Source: Candidatus Limimorpha equi (lineage in GTDB: Bacteria; Bacteroidota; Bacteroidia; Bacteroidales; F082). From it: DNA of 7,863 nucleotides. Shown one piece after another: positions 1 to 6,506 of this stretch. Within the stretch, counting starts at the first letter, position 1, and each line of letters starts with the position of its first letter. A model generated the notes under the pieces. It saw only the letters and a list, made by a program, of their open reading frames with translations. It ran no database searches and was not told the DNA's origin. The stretch is from the NCBI GenBank assembly GCA_018065885.1, contig JAGHSL010000384.1:1-7863 (forward strand), written 5' to 3'. The position numbers and the translations under genes were made by a program.

Positions 1-204
1 TGGATAGCGGTGATATGGCAATTTAATCCATTCCAGATACGACTTTGCGGTTTTGCTTCCCGGCAAAGTGTTGTGGACGAATGGGAACGAGAGTGGCGTG
101 GTTACTCCTTTAGGCCCGTAATGTATCTTGCTAACAACGAGGTAATCACCTACGCAAAGCGATTTCTCCATGCTTGATGTCGGTATGGTGAACATTTCAA
201 AGAC
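1..204 (-). pseudogene. lepB: 3' part of signal peptidase I (lepB) beyond an in-frame stop, partial at the window edge
   Basis: This is the continuation, in the same frame and with no gap, of the protein that stops at 205-207. Reading on from the stop gives V-F-E-M-F-T-I-P-T-S-S-M-E-K-S-L and then V-G-D-Y-L-V-V-S-K. These are box B and the following strand of type I signal peptidases (family S26), which cleave signal peptides on the outer face of the inner membrane. The catalytic serine is expected to be the AGC codon at 172-174, just before Met. The catalytic lysine would lie beyond base 1. All 68 codons to the window edge are open, so there is no further decay. An ATG at 193-195 sits four codons after the stop and could allow re-initiation. 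That product would carry the protease core without its membrane anchor. Identity is well supported; whether it is expressed is unknown. Confidence 0.82.
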
Positions 205-639
205 TTAGGTTCTGATAATCAAAGCGGCAACCACGGCGAAAACGATGGCATCGAACCATTCGCGTGCTGTCGATTTCTTCGGACGGTTGTCGGTGGCTGG
301 GTCTTTGTAAGTGGCGCCTTGCTTGGCAATCATCGGGAAAAACACGTATGGCAGAATGGCGGCCATGCCTTCTTCCCAAACCTTGAATTTGCCGAAACAT
401 TTTCCTAACTCAATGAGCATCAGGAACAACATGAAAATGTTGATGTAAGGGAAGACGATGAAAAACCACCACCAGAACTTTTTCTGCTTGCCGATGATTT
501 TCAGCAAAACGTAAATGTTGTAGTAGGGGATAAGGGCGTAATAGCCTTTTTGACCAGCTGCTTCAAATTGCTTCCAGCAGAAGGCAATCGGGATGGTGAA
601 CAGCAGCGGAACTAAAAATATGAAAAGTATGAGTGACAT
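205..639 (-). CDS. lepB: N-terminal half of signal peptidase I with DUF5684-like membrane domain, cut by a premature stop
   Basis: This encodes 144 residues, nearly all membrane-embedded. Hydrophobic segments lie near residues 4-21, 56-76, 93-104 and 128-143, with the loop motif A-L-I-P-Y-Y-N at 35-41 typical of DUF5684-like domains. In many Bacteroidota LepB proteins this domain precedes the S26 peptidase domain. The end of this ORF, A-R-E-W-F-D-A-I-V-F-A-V-V-A-A-L-I-I-R-T (125-144), is the helix that normally leads straight into the catalytic-serine box. That box is present in frame after the TAA. A Tyr codon (TAT or TAC) there would differ from TAA by one base; Tyr or Phe is usual at this place. 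As it stands the product would be a membrane stub without protease activity. It lies 50 bases after dapB, probably in the same transcript. The ATG at 637-639 gives a sensible N-terminus. A stand-alone DUF5684 protein is a less likely reading, because the downstream frame is so intact. Confidence 0.85.
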   Translation of the reverse strand: MSLILFIFLVPLLFTIPIAFCWKQFEAAGQKGYYALIPYYNIYVLLKIIGKQKKFWWWFFIVFPYINIFMLFLMLIELGKCFGKFKVWEEGMAAILPYVFFPMIAKQGATYKDPATDNRPKKSTAREWFDAIVFAVVAALIIRT

Positions 640-689
640 GATTTCAGTGTTTTATCTGTTGTTTAACGTGCGTTTTCTGATTTTCGTAT

Positions 690-1400
690 TTAGATTTGCA
701 TTAAATCGTCCATGGTGTAGCAGCCCGTTTTCCCGATGAGGAATTCGGCGGCGACCAAAGCACCCACGGCAAAACCTTGACGGCTGAAAGCCTCGTGCGT
801 CAAGGTGATTTCGTCGACTTCGGAATGTGCTTTCACGCTGTGAATGCCGTGTACTTCGCCTTCGCGGATGGCCGTGACGGGCAAAATGCCTTCACCATTT
901 GCGTCAAGGCTCCACGATTGGTAGTCATTGTTGGCGGCAATGATGTCGTTGGCCAGTTTTACGGCGGTGCCGCTGGGCTTATCCATTTTGTGAATGTGAT
1001 GCGTCTCGGAAAGCGAAAGCCGGTAATTGTAAGTCTCGGCGAATTTGGCAATCAACTTGTTCATTTTGAACATCATGTTCATGCCGATGCTGAAATTCGG
1101 TGCGTAAAACAGACTTTGCTTTTCATCGGCGCAGCGTTTGCTGATGGCGTCGAAATGATCGTACCATGCCGTTGTGCCGACCACAACTGGCAGATGCAAA
1201 TCGAAGCAGCGGCTGATGTTGCCGGCGGCTTGGTCGGGCTGACTGAAATCGATGGCGACATCGGCTTGTTTCAGCTGTTCAAATCTTTCCGTCCATTCCT
1301 GTCCGTTGTCAATGGTGACGACGATTTGGTGACCGCGTTGCAAGGCGGCTTTCTCCACTTCGTGTCCCATCTTTCCATATCCTAATAATGCTATTTTCAT
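690..1400 (-). CDS. dapB: 4-hydroxy-tetrahydrodipicolinate reductase
   Basis: DapB reduces 4-hydroxy-tetrahydrodipicolinate with NAD(P)H in the cytoplasm, on the diaminopimelate/lysine route that also feeds peptidoglycan. The 236-residue protein has the dinucleotide-binding loop G-Y-G-K-M-G (7-12) of a Rossmann fold and the V-G-T-T segment at 74-77. P-N-F-S-I-G-M-N lies at 101-108. The family signature H-H-I-H-K-M-D-K-P-S-G-T is at 134-145. By comparison with the E. coli enzyme, His134 is the catalytic acid and Lys138 the substrate-binding lysine. It is slightly shorter than the proteobacterial enzymes (about 270), as is usual in Bacteroidota. The start codon lies 1 base after the DUF5683 stop, which implies co-transcription and probably translational coupling. 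All key residues are present, so it should be functional. A long open frame on the opposite strand (777-1385) is a codon-bias shadow. Confidence 0.96.
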   Translation of the reverse strand: MKIALLGYGKMGHEVEKAALQRGHQIVVTIDNGQEWTERFEQLKQADVAIDFSQPDQAAGNISRCFDLHLPVVVGTTAWYDHFDAISKRCADEKQSLFYAPNFSIGMNMMFKMNKLIAKFAETYNYRLSLSETHHIHKMDKPSGTAVKLANDIIAANNDYQSWSLDANGEGILPVTAIREGEVHGIHSVKAHSEVDEITLTHEAFSRQGFAVGALVAAEFLIGKTGCYTMDDLMQI

Positions 1401-1401
1401 T

Positions 1402-2070
1402 TTAAAAAGTCAGTTTGAATGATAATCCGGCTTGCGCGAGCGGTGCATTTGGGTAGAATCCTCTCTCAGTTGATAACATCGGGTCAATGCTGAAACTCAA
1501 GTCATCGCTAATGTCGTAATTATAGAGATGCCCATCAACGCAGGCGTCAATGATGTTTAGGCCGTACCAAGCTGCAAGAATGATTGTATATAATTCAAAA
1601 TCACGTCGGTACGATTCTTTGTAAGTCTGAAGCTGTTGCTGCCCGTAACGATTCGCTAAATCTTTTTCGTGTTCAGTCAAATGATGGTCCGGGGAGTCAG
1701 GATTGGAAACATAATTGTAAGCATTCAGACAACTGATGTATTCATAATGGTTGTTCAGCGACATATAACCTAAGCCGCCGATTCCTGCATAGATAATTGG
1801 CACTTTCCACCATTTGCGGTTGTAAATCTGTCCTAATCCAGGCAGACATGCCGACATGATGGTGGCTTTCTTCGGATTATGTGGTTTCTTGGCTTTCGGT
1901 ACTTTTACTTCTGTCGTTTCATCGGGTTTGTCAACAGTTGTCATTGGTGACATAATGAATTTTGCTGTTTCAGGCTGATTTACAGTGTCTGAAACATTGA
2001 CTTGAGCCTTTAGGTCGAGGAGACCGACCAGGAGAACAAAACCAAAAAGTAAAATTATGCGCCTCACCAT
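1402..2070 (-). CDS. exported DUF5683 family protein
   Basis: This is a 222-residue protein of unknown function. Residues 1-22 form a signal peptide (basic M-V-R-R start, a hydrophobic core and a likely cut at A22|Q23). A variable, charged linker runs from about 23 to 65. The DUF5683 domain follows, with its hallmark P-G-L-G-Q-I-Y-N-R-K-W-W-K at 77-89 and hydrophobic stretches near 90-103 and 160-176. The C-terminus, G-L-S-F-K-L-T-F, ends on an aromatic residue as many outer-membrane or periplasmic beta proteins do, but no barrel is evident. It sits between parB (3-base gap) and dapB (1-base gap), and this position is widely kept in Bacteroidota. The context suggests a role linking the envelope with growth or segregation, but that is inference and no activity is known to me. 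The ATG at 2068-2070 gives the complete signal peptide. Confidence 0.88.
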   Translation of the reverse strand: MVRRIILLFGFVLLVGLLDLKAQVNVSDTVNQPETAKFIMSPMTTVDKPDETTEVKVPKAKKPHNPKKATIMSACLPGLGQIYNRKWWKVPIIYAGIGGLGYMSLNNHYEYISCLNAYNYVSNPDSPDHHLTEHEKDLANRYGQQQLQTYKESYRRDFELYTIILAAWYGLNIIDACVDGHLYNYDISDDLSFSIDPMLSTERGFYPNAPLAQAGLSFKLTF

Positions 2071-2073
2071 GTC

Positions 2074-2976
2074 TTATTTTCTGTTGAACAATTCCATGAT
2101 GCGGTCGAATTCGGCTTCGTCCTTGAAGTCGATGACCAGACTGCCTTTTCCCGTCAGGCTGCGGTTGACCTTGACCTTGGTGTTGAGCGTTTGCGACAGC
2201 GTCTTGATTTTGCTCTTGAAGTTTTCTGGCAGGAAATTGGTCTGTTTCTTTTCCTTTTCCTTTTTGTCCTTGCCGGCCTCTTTCGCCTTATCGGCCATTT
2301 CTTCGGTTTCGCGCACGCTCAGTTCGTCTTCAATGATTTTCTGCAAGAGCTTGAGTTGCTGTTCCTTGTCCTCAATATTGATTAAAGCGCGGGCGTGACC
2401 CATTGTGATGTGGCCGTCGCGGATGGCAATTTGCACCTCTGGCGGCAACTTCAGCAGGCGAAGGAAATTGGCGACGGCGCTGCGGCTCTTGCCCACCTTT
2501 TCGCTGACTTCTTCCTGCGTCATGTTACATTCGGCGATGAGACGCTGGTAGGAAATGGCAACCTCGATGGCGTTGAGGTTCTCGCGGTGAATGTTTTCGA
2601 TGAGGGCAAGTTCGAGCATCTGCTCGTCGTTGGCCACGCGGATGAATACCGGAATCTTCGACAAACCGGCCAGTTTCGATGCCCTCAAACGGCGTTCACC
2701 GGAAATGAGCTGATATTTGTTGTAGCCAAGTTTGCGGACGGTAACGGGCTGAATGACACCTTGTTCCTTGATGGAGGCAGCCAATTCGTTCAAGGCCGTT
2801 TCATCGAATTCCGTTCTTGGCTGAAATGGGTTAGTCTCGATGAGGTTGATGTCGATTTCGGCGACGGCACCTACAACGTAATTGCCTGATATGTCTTTAC
2901 TTGTGATGTCTGTTTCGGGACTTCCCAAAATGGCATCGAGGCCGCGGCCCATGGCTTTCCTGTTTTTATCTGACAT
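2074..2976 (-). CDS. parB: chromosome partition protein ParB (Spo0J family)
   Basis: ParB binds parS sites near the origin, uses CTP to clamp and slide along DNA, and works with ParA and SMC to segregate chromosomes. The 300-residue protein has the usual N-terminal ParA-stimulating segment G-R-G-L-D-A-I-L-G (10-18). The CTPase/ParB domain spans about 38-135, with G-E-R-R-L-R-A at 93-99 and E-N-I-H-R-E-N at 127-133. The helix-turn-helix DNA-binding region starts near 152 (T-Q-E-E-V-S-E-K-V-G-K-S-R-S). A highly charged Lys/Glu linker (about 226-245) joins the C-terminal dimerisation domain, which ends D-F-K-D-E-A-E-F-D-R-I. Length and domains are complete. It starts 6 bases after parA and is followed by DUF5683 after 3 bases. 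No clear parS was found in the window, so its binding sites must lie elsewhere or differ from the well-known consensus. Confidence 0.96.
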   Translation of the reverse strand: MSDKNRKAMGRGLDAILGSPETDITSKDISGNYVVGAVAEIDINLIETNPFQPRTEFDETALNELAASIKEQGVIQPVTVRKLGYNKYQLISGERRLRASKLAGLSKIPVFIRVANDEQMLELALIENIHRENLNAIEVAISYQRLIAECNMTQEEVSEKVGKSRSAVANFLRLLKLPPEVQIAIRDGHITMGHARALINIEDKEQQLKLLQKIIEDELSVRETEEMADKAKEAGKDKKEKEKKQTNFLPENFKSKIKTLSQTLNTKVKVNRSLTGKGSLVIDFKDEAEFDRIMELFNRK

Positions 2977-2982
2977 GATGCG

Positions 2983-3762
2983 TTAGTTTTTGGTTTCAAT
3001 GTTGTTTTTGTCAAGTATTTCGCGGGCAAGGTTCAGGTAGTTGATGGCGCCAATGCTGGCGGCATCGTGCATGATGATGGTCTTTCCGAAACTCGGTGCT
3101 TCGCCCAAACGCGTGTTGCGGTTAATGATGGTGTCGAAAACCATGTCCTGAAAGTGCATTTTAACTTCTTCGACGACTTGCTTTGAAAGGCGCAGACGTG
3201 TGTCGAACATGGTCAGCAGGATGCCTTCGATGTCAAGGTCGGGATTGAGGCGGTTTTGCACTATCTTAATGGTATTGAGCAATTTGCCGAGACCTTCCAA
3301 GGCGAAATATTCGCACTGTACGGGAATGATGACCGAATTGGCAGCCGTGAGCGAGTTGACCGTCACGAGGCCAAGCGAAGGCGAACAGTCGATGATGATG
3401 AACTCGTAATCGTTTTTGATGTCGGCCAAGGCCTTTTTCATCATCTGTTCGCGTTCCGGCATGTTGATCATTTCGATTTCGGCGCCGACCAAATCGATGT
3501 GGGCGGGCAGAAGATAAAGATTCGGCGTTTCGGTCTCGGTGATGACGGTGCGCGGGTCGACGCCGTCGATGATACATTCGTAGATACTTGTTTCTACTGT
3601 CTTTGGGTCGAAGCCGACGCCCGAAGTCGCATTGGCCTGAGGGTCAGCGTCGATGAGCAGCGTCTTGTGTTCGAGTACGGCTAAACTTGCCGAAAGGTTG
3701 ATGGCCGTAGTGGTCTTCCCCACACCGCCTTTTTGGTTTGCTATTGCGATAATCTTACCCAT
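2983..3762 (-). CDS. parA: chromosome partition ATPase ParA (Soj family)
   Basis: ParA is a deviant Walker-A ATPase. It dimerises with ATP on the nucleoid and is released by ParB, which drives origin separation. The 259-residue protein carries K-G-G-V-G-K-T-T at 11-18 with signature Lys11 and Lys16. It also has the A' motif L-L-I-D-A-D-P-Q-A-N at 35-44 (Asp40 catalytic), and Walker B F-I-I-I-D-C-S-P-S-L-G at 121-131. A basic patch R-L-R-L-S-K lies near 189-194, the region used by Soj for DNA binding. There is no N-terminal HTH extension, so this is the chromosomal rather than the plasmid P1-type form. It is the first gene of the leftward operon, and a Bacteroidota -7 box lies 35 bases upstream of its ATG. 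The ATG at 3760-3762 places Walker A at the normal distance from the N-terminus. Confidence 0.97.
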   Translation of the reverse strand: MGKIIAIANQKGGVGKTTTAINLSASLAVLEHKTLLIDADPQANATSGVGFDPKTVETSIYECIIDGVDPRTVITETETPNLYLLPAHIDLVGAEIEMINMPEREQMMKKALADIKNDYEFIIIDCSPSLGLVTVNSLTAANSVIIPVQCEYFALEGLGKLLNTIKIVQNRLNPDLDIEGILLTMFDTRLRLSKQVVEEVKMHFQDMVFDTIINRNTRLGEAPSFGKTIIMHDAASIGAINYLNLAREILDKNNIETKN

Positions 3763-3797
3763 ATATTGTTTCTGTTCCTATTCTAATTTTAAGCCTA

Positions 3798-3805
3798 CAA
3801 AAGTA
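3798..3805 (-). promoter_or_regulatory. likely -7 promoter box of the parA operon
   Basis: On the minus strand this reads TACTTTTG, a full match to the Bacteroidota housekeeping -7 consensus TAnnTTTG. It lies 35 bases before the parA ATG in an AT-rich intergenic region. No good TTTG-type -33 element was found at the expected 19-20 base distance, so the call rests on the -7 box and its position. It would drive parA, parB, DUF5683, dapB and probably lepB. Confidence 0.55.
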
Positions 3806-3844
3806 CGCAAAATAGTTCGGATTATTGCCGTTTTGTGCCGAAAG

Positions 3845-3873
3845 TTATCAACAAAATGAAAAAGTGTTGATAA
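3845..3873. promoter_or_regulatory. inverted pair of DnaA-box-like 9-mers in the parA/sigma divergent region
   Basis: TTATCAACA at 3845-3853 and its exact reverse complement TGTTGATAA at 3865-3873 flank an 11-base A-rich spacer. Each 9-mer differs from the classical DnaA box TTATCCACA at one position. The pair lies about 40 bases upstream of the parA -7 box and about 52 bases before the sigma factor ATG. It could be a DnaA-responsive element, an operator for a dimeric repressor, or the sigma factor's own control site. The repeat is seen in the sequence; its role is inferred. Confidence 0.5.
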
Positions 3874-3925
3874 ATGTAAGATTTTCCATTTTTTCACGAT
3901 TACTAAGTGAAAGTCAATCAGAAAA

Positions 3926-4429
3926 ATGACCGTCGAAGAGTTTAAAGATATTATCCTGACACATCATTCCGCCATGAGGCGTTTGGCTGAAAGCATGTTG
4001 AACGACAATGATTTGGCTGCCGATGCCGTGCAGGAAGCCGTGATAAATCTTTGGAACAAAAAAGAAGATTTGGAGCGTGCCGAAAAAAAAGAGGCTCTTT
4101 GCATTACGTTAGTGAAATGCCGTTGTGTCGACATTTTGCGGCAGCAGCGGCCATCGGAACCGATTGACGAAAAGGTGCTTATGATGGAAGAGCAATCGGC
4201 CGATGAGAATCTTGAAGAACGCTATCGGAAGGCTCGCAGGGTGATCGACCTGTTGCCGGAGAAGCAGCGTAAGGCGATTCTTATGAAATATGAGGACGAT
4301 TTGCCGAATCGCGAAATCGAAAAGGTTTTGAATGTCAGTAGCACAAATCTGTATGCGATTTTTTCGCGTGCCTACAAATCAATCAGGGAAACAATGGAAA
4401 AACTAAATGACTATGAACGAGGGAAATAA
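3926..4429 (+). CDS. ECF-type RNA polymerase sigma factor (sigma-70 family)
   Basis: This 167-residue protein has the two-domain layout of extracytoplasmic-function sigma factors, which redirect RNA polymerase to a small regulon. Region 2 covers about residues 5-75: core binding around the A-A-D-A-V-Q-E-A-V-I segment at 31-40 and the region ending C-R-C-V-D-I-L-R at 65-72. A short acidic linker follows, and region 4 covers about 103-158, beginning I-D-L-L-P-E-K-Q-R-K-A-I. Its helix-turn-helix runs through L-P-N-R-E-I-E-K-V-L-N-V-S near 126-138. Region 3 is absent, as expected. It heads a rightward operon. The membrane protein that follows starts 1 base after the stop (or overlaps if an upstream ATG is used), as sigma/anti-sigma pairs often do. 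No clear housekeeping promoter was found upstream, which would fit autoregulation through a non-housekeeping promoter. The exact ECF subgroup cannot be assigned here. Confidence 0.92.
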   Translation: MTVEEFKDIILTHHSAMRRLAESMLNDNDLAADAVQEAVINLWNKKEDLERAEKKEALCITLVKCRCVDILRQQRPSEPIDEKVLMMEEQSADENLEERYRKARRVIDLLPEKQRKAILMKYEDDLPNREIEKVLNVSSTNLYAIFSRAYKSIRETMEKLNDYERGK

Positions 4430-4430
4430 T

Positions 4431-5135
4431 ATGGAAAAAGAAGTCAAGGAACTGCTTGATGTTTTGGAAGAATATGGCCGAGACCAGCGGCAGAAAAAGC
4501 AAATTGATGACTTGATAGATGGCCTTGCAGCAAAGGAAACGCAGCGGAAAACGATTCCATTGTGGCTGAAAACCGCCATTGGTGCAGCGGCTTGCGCGTT
4601 ATTGCTGTTGACTTTCAGAATGATGCAAAAACCAGCCGAAACGAAACAGCCTGAAATTGCAAGTTCGACCTTGCCGAAAAAGGAAATGGCTGTGGATTCA
4701 AATCAGGTGAAGGAAACGACTCGGATTGAGCCTGTTGAGACACAAATCGTTGAACATTCCGACAAGGAAAAGCAGATTACCGAAGCACAAAATGTTGTGC
4801 AGCAAGTCGAAAAAGTAAACGAAACTATTCAAGAGTCGGCAATGTTTGAAATTGTTGAAAATCAATGTCTTGTTCAAAATGACACATTGCTTGTCGCGCA
4901 GTTGGAAAATGTTTTTGCAGACACGATGCAATTTGTTGATGTTCAGCCAGCTCCTGCAAAACGCCGCATCGTCCGCACGGATAATCTCGTCACATATAGC
5001 AATCCCGTTCGTCAGCATGTGAACAGAAGGGAAAAGTCTGGTTCGGGTGGAAAAGCTGCTATCGGTTTGCCGCAATATTCTGCCAGCGAAGGTTGCATGT
5101 TGGCTTTTGAAATCAATACGGATTTACATGATTAA
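4431..5135 (+). CDS. single-pass membrane protein, candidate anti-sigma factor
   Basis: Starting at ATG 4431 this gives 234 residues; upstream in-frame ATGs at 4407 and 4413 overlap the sigma gene and are also possible. I prefer 4431 because it lies 1 base after the sigma stop and starts the regular charged helix M-E-K-E-V-K-E-L-L. Layout: a short charged cytoplasmic region (1-43), one transmembrane segment (about 44-65, rich in Ala and Leu), then about 170 extracytoplasmic residues rich in Glu, Val, Gln and Thr. The C-terminus has a basic patch and a Gly/Ser stretch. I recognise no named domain, and in particular no zinc-binding anti-sigma motif (H-x3-C-x2-C). The topology and the position right after an ECF sigma factor suggest that the N-terminal tail holds the sigma factor at the membrane and the outer part senses an envelope signal. 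This is inference from context. Confidence 0.72.
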   Translation: MEKEVKELLDVLEEYGRDQRQKKQIDDLIDGLAAKETQRKTIPLWLKTAIGAAACALLLLTFRMMQKPAETKQPEIASSTLPKKEMAVDSNQVKETTRIEPVETQIVEHSDKEKQITEAQNVVQQVEKVNETIQESAMFEIVENQCLVQNDTLLVAQLENVFADTMQFVDVQPAPAKRRIVRTDNLVTYSNPVRQHVNRREKSGSGGKAAIGLPQYSASEGCMLAFEINTDLHD

Positions 5136-5154
5136 CAATAAAATAGCATTTATT

Positions 5155-6441
5155 ATGAAACGATTGTTTTTGACATTATTTGCAGTTGGTGCGGCATTGT
5201 TTGCCGTGGCGCAGGAGGAAATTGCCGTTGAGCAAAGCATTTCGGGGAAATTCGACAAACTTGAAATTGAGGCGGGCTGGAAGGTGAAAGTGTTGAATCA
5301 AGTGGCTGACACTTGTTGCAGCATTGCCATCGTTACAACGGAAGAATATCTGGAAAAAGCCAGTCAGACAAAACTTTGCAAACTTTCCGGCAAGACTTTA
5401 ACCATTTTGGAAAACAACACTTTGCCCAAAGGAACGGTGGTCGAGTTGCGTGGTAAAATTGACTTGAAAAGTCTTTACGTCGATGAAAGGGCCGATGTCT
5501 TTATTGAAAGCATTGATGTGGTGGGGTCAAAACGTTTCAGCTTTGATGTTGCAAAACTTTCATCGTTGCATATCAGCCATTTACATTCTTTTGGCCAGCC
5601 TGTCATTCAGGTTTCGGATGCAGTGGAGTTGCGGATTGATACTTTGACGGGCGACGATTTGCATGTCTGGATGGACGATTGCAAGTTCCGTTTCGGCACA
5701 AATCTGTTGAATGGTAATCTTCACATTTGGGAAAGAAAACCGAATTATTTTGATACTTATATTCCTGATGGACAATTTGTTAATCCGAAACGTAAGTGGG
5801 AACAGAATGACACGCTCCGTCATCTCACGGTGTGCAAAGGTTATGAACGTTTATGGAATGGCACGATTAAAGGCGGTTTGAAAGGCGGCTACCGCTTCGG
5901 ACAGTCACCGAAAAACTACGACAGCAATCCATACGCTTGTTACGGTGTGTTTTCCTTGTCGGTTCCTGTAGTCACAGGGTTCAACCTGAGTAAAAACTGG
6001 ACGATGCAGACGGGTTTGCAACTCGATTTGAATATCCGCCGTCTGGCGCATCCGGTGGTGCAAAACGGTATGGGATTGATAGCTGCCGACGAGCAACTGC
6101 CAGCAAGGCAAAATGTTCTTACGAATACCTATCTGACGATTCCTGTCAATTTTTACAGGAAAATCTCGAGAAACGGCGACGAATTGGGCCTTGATGTCAA
6201 TTTTGGACGTCGTCTTGGAGGCAGTCTGTTCACACGCGAAGCCGCTACTTGGGGCAATTCAAGCAGTCAGGAACAGGTTACCCATGTCTTTAATCCGTGG
6301 AAGATTGAATTTGGAATTAGCTTGAATACCAATGCTTTGGGGTTGATTCATGGCGTGCGGTTTTATACCAATCTGTTGCCTGAATTTAATAAACAGACCT
6401 CCGAATCGTTCAGGGCGATTGGAATTGAGATAAAATTGTAA
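5155..6441 (+). CDS. exported protein with adhesin-head-like beta domain and C-terminal outer-membrane barrel-like domain
   Basis: The start at ATG 5155 gives 428 residues with a clean signal peptide (M-K-R-L-F, hydrophobic core, cut at A19|Q20). The same frame is open back to an ATG at 5047, but that start would add 36 residues before the signal peptide and overlap the previous gene. Residues about 29-195 resemble the DUF2807/GIN (head) type. They begin G-K-F-D-K-L-E-I-E-A-G-W-K-V-K-V, followed by repeated short beta strands such as L-K-S-L-Y-V-D and L-S-S-L-H-I-S. Residues about 262-428 show alternating hydrophobic/polar strands with aromatic edges (W-T-M-Q-T-G-L-Q-L-D-L-N, the L-G-L-D-V-N-F-G region) and a final I-G-I-E-I-K-L, as in small porin-like outer-membrane barrels. 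It starts 19 bases after the anti-sigma candidate, so it is probably co-transcribed and part of that system's output or sensing surface. The domain calls are by eye. Confidence 0.75.
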   Translation: MKRLFLTLFAVGAALFAVAQEEIAVEQSISGKFDKLEIEAGWKVKVLNQVADTCCSIAIVTTEEYLEKASQTKLCKLSGKTLTILENNTLPKGTVVELRGKIDLKSLYVDERADVFIESIDVVGSKRFSFDVAKLSSLHISHLHSFGQPVIQVSDAVELRIDTLTGDDLHVWMDDCKFRFGTNLLNGNLHIWERKPNYFDTYIPDGQFVNPKRKWEQNDTLRHLTVCKGYERLWNGTIKGGLKGGYRFGQSPKNYDSNPYACYGVFSLSVPVVTGFNLSKNWTMQTGLQLDLNIRRLAHPVVQNGMGLIAADEQLPARQNVLTNTYLTIPVNFYRKISRNGDELGLDVNFGRRLGGSLFTREAATWGNSSSQEQVTHVFNPWKIEFGISLNTNALGLIHGVRFYTNLLPEFNKQTSESFRAIGIEIKL

Positions 6442-6506
6442 AAACTGTTTTTTGACTTTTGAAAAATTAATCTAAATTATTGTAAACAAAATAAATAAGT
6501 GAAAAT

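Noticed and set aside
205..207. TAA as a recoded sense codon
   Set aside because: dapB, DUF5683, parB, parA, the sigma factor and others end at TAA with family-typical lengths, so TAA is a normal stop here.
777..1385. Long plus-strand open frame of 202 residues opposite dapB
   Set aside because: It is antisense to a gene with all family signatures, has no recognisable motifs, and is explained by codon bias; similar shadows lie opposite parB and parA.
2266..2300. Lysine/glutamate-rich low-complexity stretch in parB as a repeat or insertion
   Set aside because: It falls in the flexible linker before the C-terminal dimer domain, where ParB proteins normally vary.
2977..3925. A canonical parS site near parAB
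   Set aside because: No TGTTTCACGTGAAACA-like palindrome was found around parA/parB or by eye elsewhere in the window.
5047..5154. Upstream start that would extend the barrel protein by 36 residues
   Set aside because: It overlaps the preceding gene by 89 bases and would bury the clear signal peptide that begins at 5155.
6440..6453. A-run/T-run palindrome after the barrel gene as a terminator
   Set aside because: The arms are only A/T runs with a one-base centre, so no stable hairpin can form.
6451..6482. Possible promoter for the lipoprotein gene (TTTG followed after 20 bases by AATTATTG)
   Set aside because: The -7 part has two mismatches to TAnnTTTG, and AT-rich DNA gives such matches easily.
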